Notes under the pieces: generated by a model
Told to the model about the DNA's origin: nothing
What the model saw: the letters and a program-made list of their open reading frames with translations, nothing else
Database searches by the model: none
In this document: piece after piece, positions 21,786 to 22,732 of the stretch
Position numbering within the stretch: the stretch's first letter is position 1
Layout of the letters: every line of letters starts with the position of its first letter
Source of the DNA: DATKMS01 sp035541735
GTDB lineage: Bacteria; Desulfobacterota; Binatia; HRBIN30
DNA: 22,732 nt
Assembly (NCBI GenBank): GCA_035541735.1
Contig: DATKMS010000206.1
Span: 1-22,732, forward strand
Direction: 5' to 3'
Translations under genes and position numbers: made by a program

Positions 21786-22277
21786 ATGGCGATCAAGCGT
21801 GTGCTCGTACCGGTGGACTTTTCAGGCGACTCGCTCAATGCGCTGGCGTACGCACGCGACCTCGTGAAACCCTTCAAGGCCGAAGTCGTCCTCGTCCACG
21901 TGGTCGAGCCGATCTATTACGCCGCTCCGGCGGACATGTATATGACCAGTCCCAATCTCGCCAGCATTATCGAGGAGCAGCAGCAGGTGGCCGCGCAGCA
22001 GCTCAAGCGTCTGGCCGGCGATCTCGAGAAGAAAGGGCATCGCGTCCGAACCGTGCTCAAGAACGGCTCGCCCGCGCAAGTCATCATCGACACCGCGCAG
22101 CGGACCGCGACCGATCTGATCGTCATGGCCACGCACGGCCACACCGGCCTGGCGCATCTGTTCATGGGCAGCGTCGCCGAGAAGGTGGTGCGCACCGCGG
22201 CCTGCCCGGTGCTCACGGTGCGCAGCACGCTGCTGAAGAAGCGGAAGCGGCGGAAAGGCCGCGCCAGCAAGCGTTGA
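21786..22277 (+). CDS. Universal stress protein, UspA family
   Basis: A 163-residue single-domain Usp. It starts KRVLVPVDFSGDS (the first beta strand and nucleotide-binding aspartate), has the usual VVLVHVVEP second strand and ends with ATHGHTG...MGSVAEKVVRTAACPVLTV, which carries the G-9x-G-S phosphate loop of ATP-binding members. A basic tail (LLKKRKRRKGRASKR) follows and is unusual. Usps are dimeric cytoplasmic proteins that help cells survive stress; the exact ligand is not known here. The ATG at 21786 is preceded by AGGGAG (21775-21780) with 5-nt spacing, which rules out the longer frame upstream. It is convergent with the alanine dehydrogenase fragment. Confidence 0.93.
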   Translation: MAIKRVLVPVDFSGDSLNALAYARDLVKPFKAEVVLVHVVEPIYYAAPADMYMTSPNLASIIEEQQQVAAQQLKRLAGDLEKKGHRVRTVLKNGSPAQVIIDTAQRTATDLIVMATHGHTGLAHLFMGSVAEKVVRTAACPVLTVRSTLLKKRKRRKGRASKR

Positions 22278-22359
22278 GCGTGGCACAGGCCGCTGGCCTT
22301 ATGCGGGCCGGAGACCGACCCCCTTTCGTTTCGACTGCAACCCTGGATTGTGCCAAGCC

Positions 22360-22732
22360 TCAGATCAACTCACCCAGTGGCGTGTGCTCGATCTGGAAGG
22401 CTTCGGCGACACCAGCGTGCGTGACGTGGCCGTTGAGCACGTTTACGCCGCGTTGCAAGGGCATGTTCTCCTGAACCGCGCGCTGCAGGCCTTTGTTTGC
22501 CAGTTCCATCGCATAGGAGAGCGTCGCATTGGTGAGGGCAAACGTCGACGTGCGTGGGACGATCGCCGGCATGTTGGTCACGCAGTAGTGTACGACACCG
22601 TCGACGACGTAAATCGGGTCGTCGAGCGTCGTCGGCCGCGAGGTTTCTACGCAGCCGCCCTGGTCGATGGAAATGTCGACGATGGCGGCGCCGCGCTTCA
22701 TGCCGCGCACCATCTTGCGGGTGACCAGATGC
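22360..22732 (-). CDS. ald: Alanine dehydrogenase, C-terminal part (partial)
   Basis: The gene runs off the right end; 123 residues at the C-terminus are visible. The text MVRGMKRGAAIVDISIDQGG, then ETSRPTT, HYCVTNMPAIVPRTST and ALTNATLSYAMELANKG is the conserved C-terminal half of NAD-dependent alanine dehydrogenase, which interconverts L-alanine and pyruvate plus ammonia. The Rossmann glycine motif lies outside the window. The end (GVNVLNGHVTHAGVAEAFQ) is complete, with a TGA stop at 22360-22362. It is convergent with the Usp gene across 82 nt; only a 5-bp hairpin is seen there, too weak to call a terminator. Confidence 0.93.
   Translation of the reverse strand, partial: HLVTRKMVRGMKRGAAIVDISIDQGGCVETSRPTTLDDPIYVVDGVVHYCVTNMPAIVPRTSTFALTNATLSYAMELANKGLQRAVQENMPLQRGVNVLNGHVTHAGVAEAFQIEHTPLGELI

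Noticed and set aside
22287..22299. AGGCC/GGCCT hairpin between the Usp and alanine dehydrogenase genes
   Set aside because: The stem is 5 bp with no T-tract on either side; too weak for a terminator call.

Overview
This is a GC-rich bacterial chromosome segment, about 65 % G+C by eye, with dense coding on both strands. Typical Gram-negative functions are present: a BepA-like periplasmic protease, an AmgK/MurU-like cell-wall sugar recycling pair, and IleS followed by LspA. Together with abundant acyl-CoA and oxidative genes (thiolase, class III CoA-transferase, P450, SDR) and degenerate short intergenic repeats, this suggests an uncultured proteobacteria-related lineage such as Binatota/Desulfobacterota-like bacteria. 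That placement is inference; no rRNA gene is present. I see no tRNA, rRNA, CRISPR array, transposase, integrase or phage gene.

Layout. 1-141: 3' end of glnA with a strong terminator. 422-3744 (minus): ileS-lspA, overlapping by 4 nt. 3924-7534 (minus): a tight P450-SDR-amidohydrolase operon that looks catabolic or biosynthetic for an unknown hydrophobic substrate. 7704-9538 (plus): an AmgK-like sugar kinase and a MurU-like nucleotidyltransferase, the second one's ribosome site lying over the first one's stop. 9604-10947 (plus): a patatin-like lipase with its own promoter candidate. A bidirectional terminator separates it from a thiolase (minus).

12304-15878 (minus): trmJ, a 70-codon orphan gene, rmuC and a BepA-like TPR metalloprotease, in a compact operon that may run on into the thiolase. 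16157-18496 (plus): metallophosphoesterase, two-domain VOC protein and HAD-like hydrolase. 18620-18844 (plus): a small conserved protein. 18887-20095 (minus): class III CoA-transferase. 20234-20458 (plus): a small two-helix membrane protein, then a tandem pair of about 76-nt repeats. 20638-21726 (minus): an RMND1/Sif2-type protein (DUF155), divergent from a universal stress protein (21786-22277, plus). The window ends in the 3' part of alanine dehydrogenase (minus).

Most genes are ordinary housekeeping or accessory metabolism. The least explained parts are non-coding: two places where degenerate short repeats sit in opposite orientation around a central hairpin (10950-11064 and 17728-17814), a single-arm relative at 12221-12256, and the tandem repeat at 20455-20606. 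Among genes, the P450 operon and the orphan gene coupled to rmuC are the best leads. I did not find a convincing new defence or mobile system. No gene-free stretch exceeds 300 bases; the two longest are 142-421 (terminator plus one hairpin) and 15879-16156 (a promoter candidate, otherwise nothing seen).
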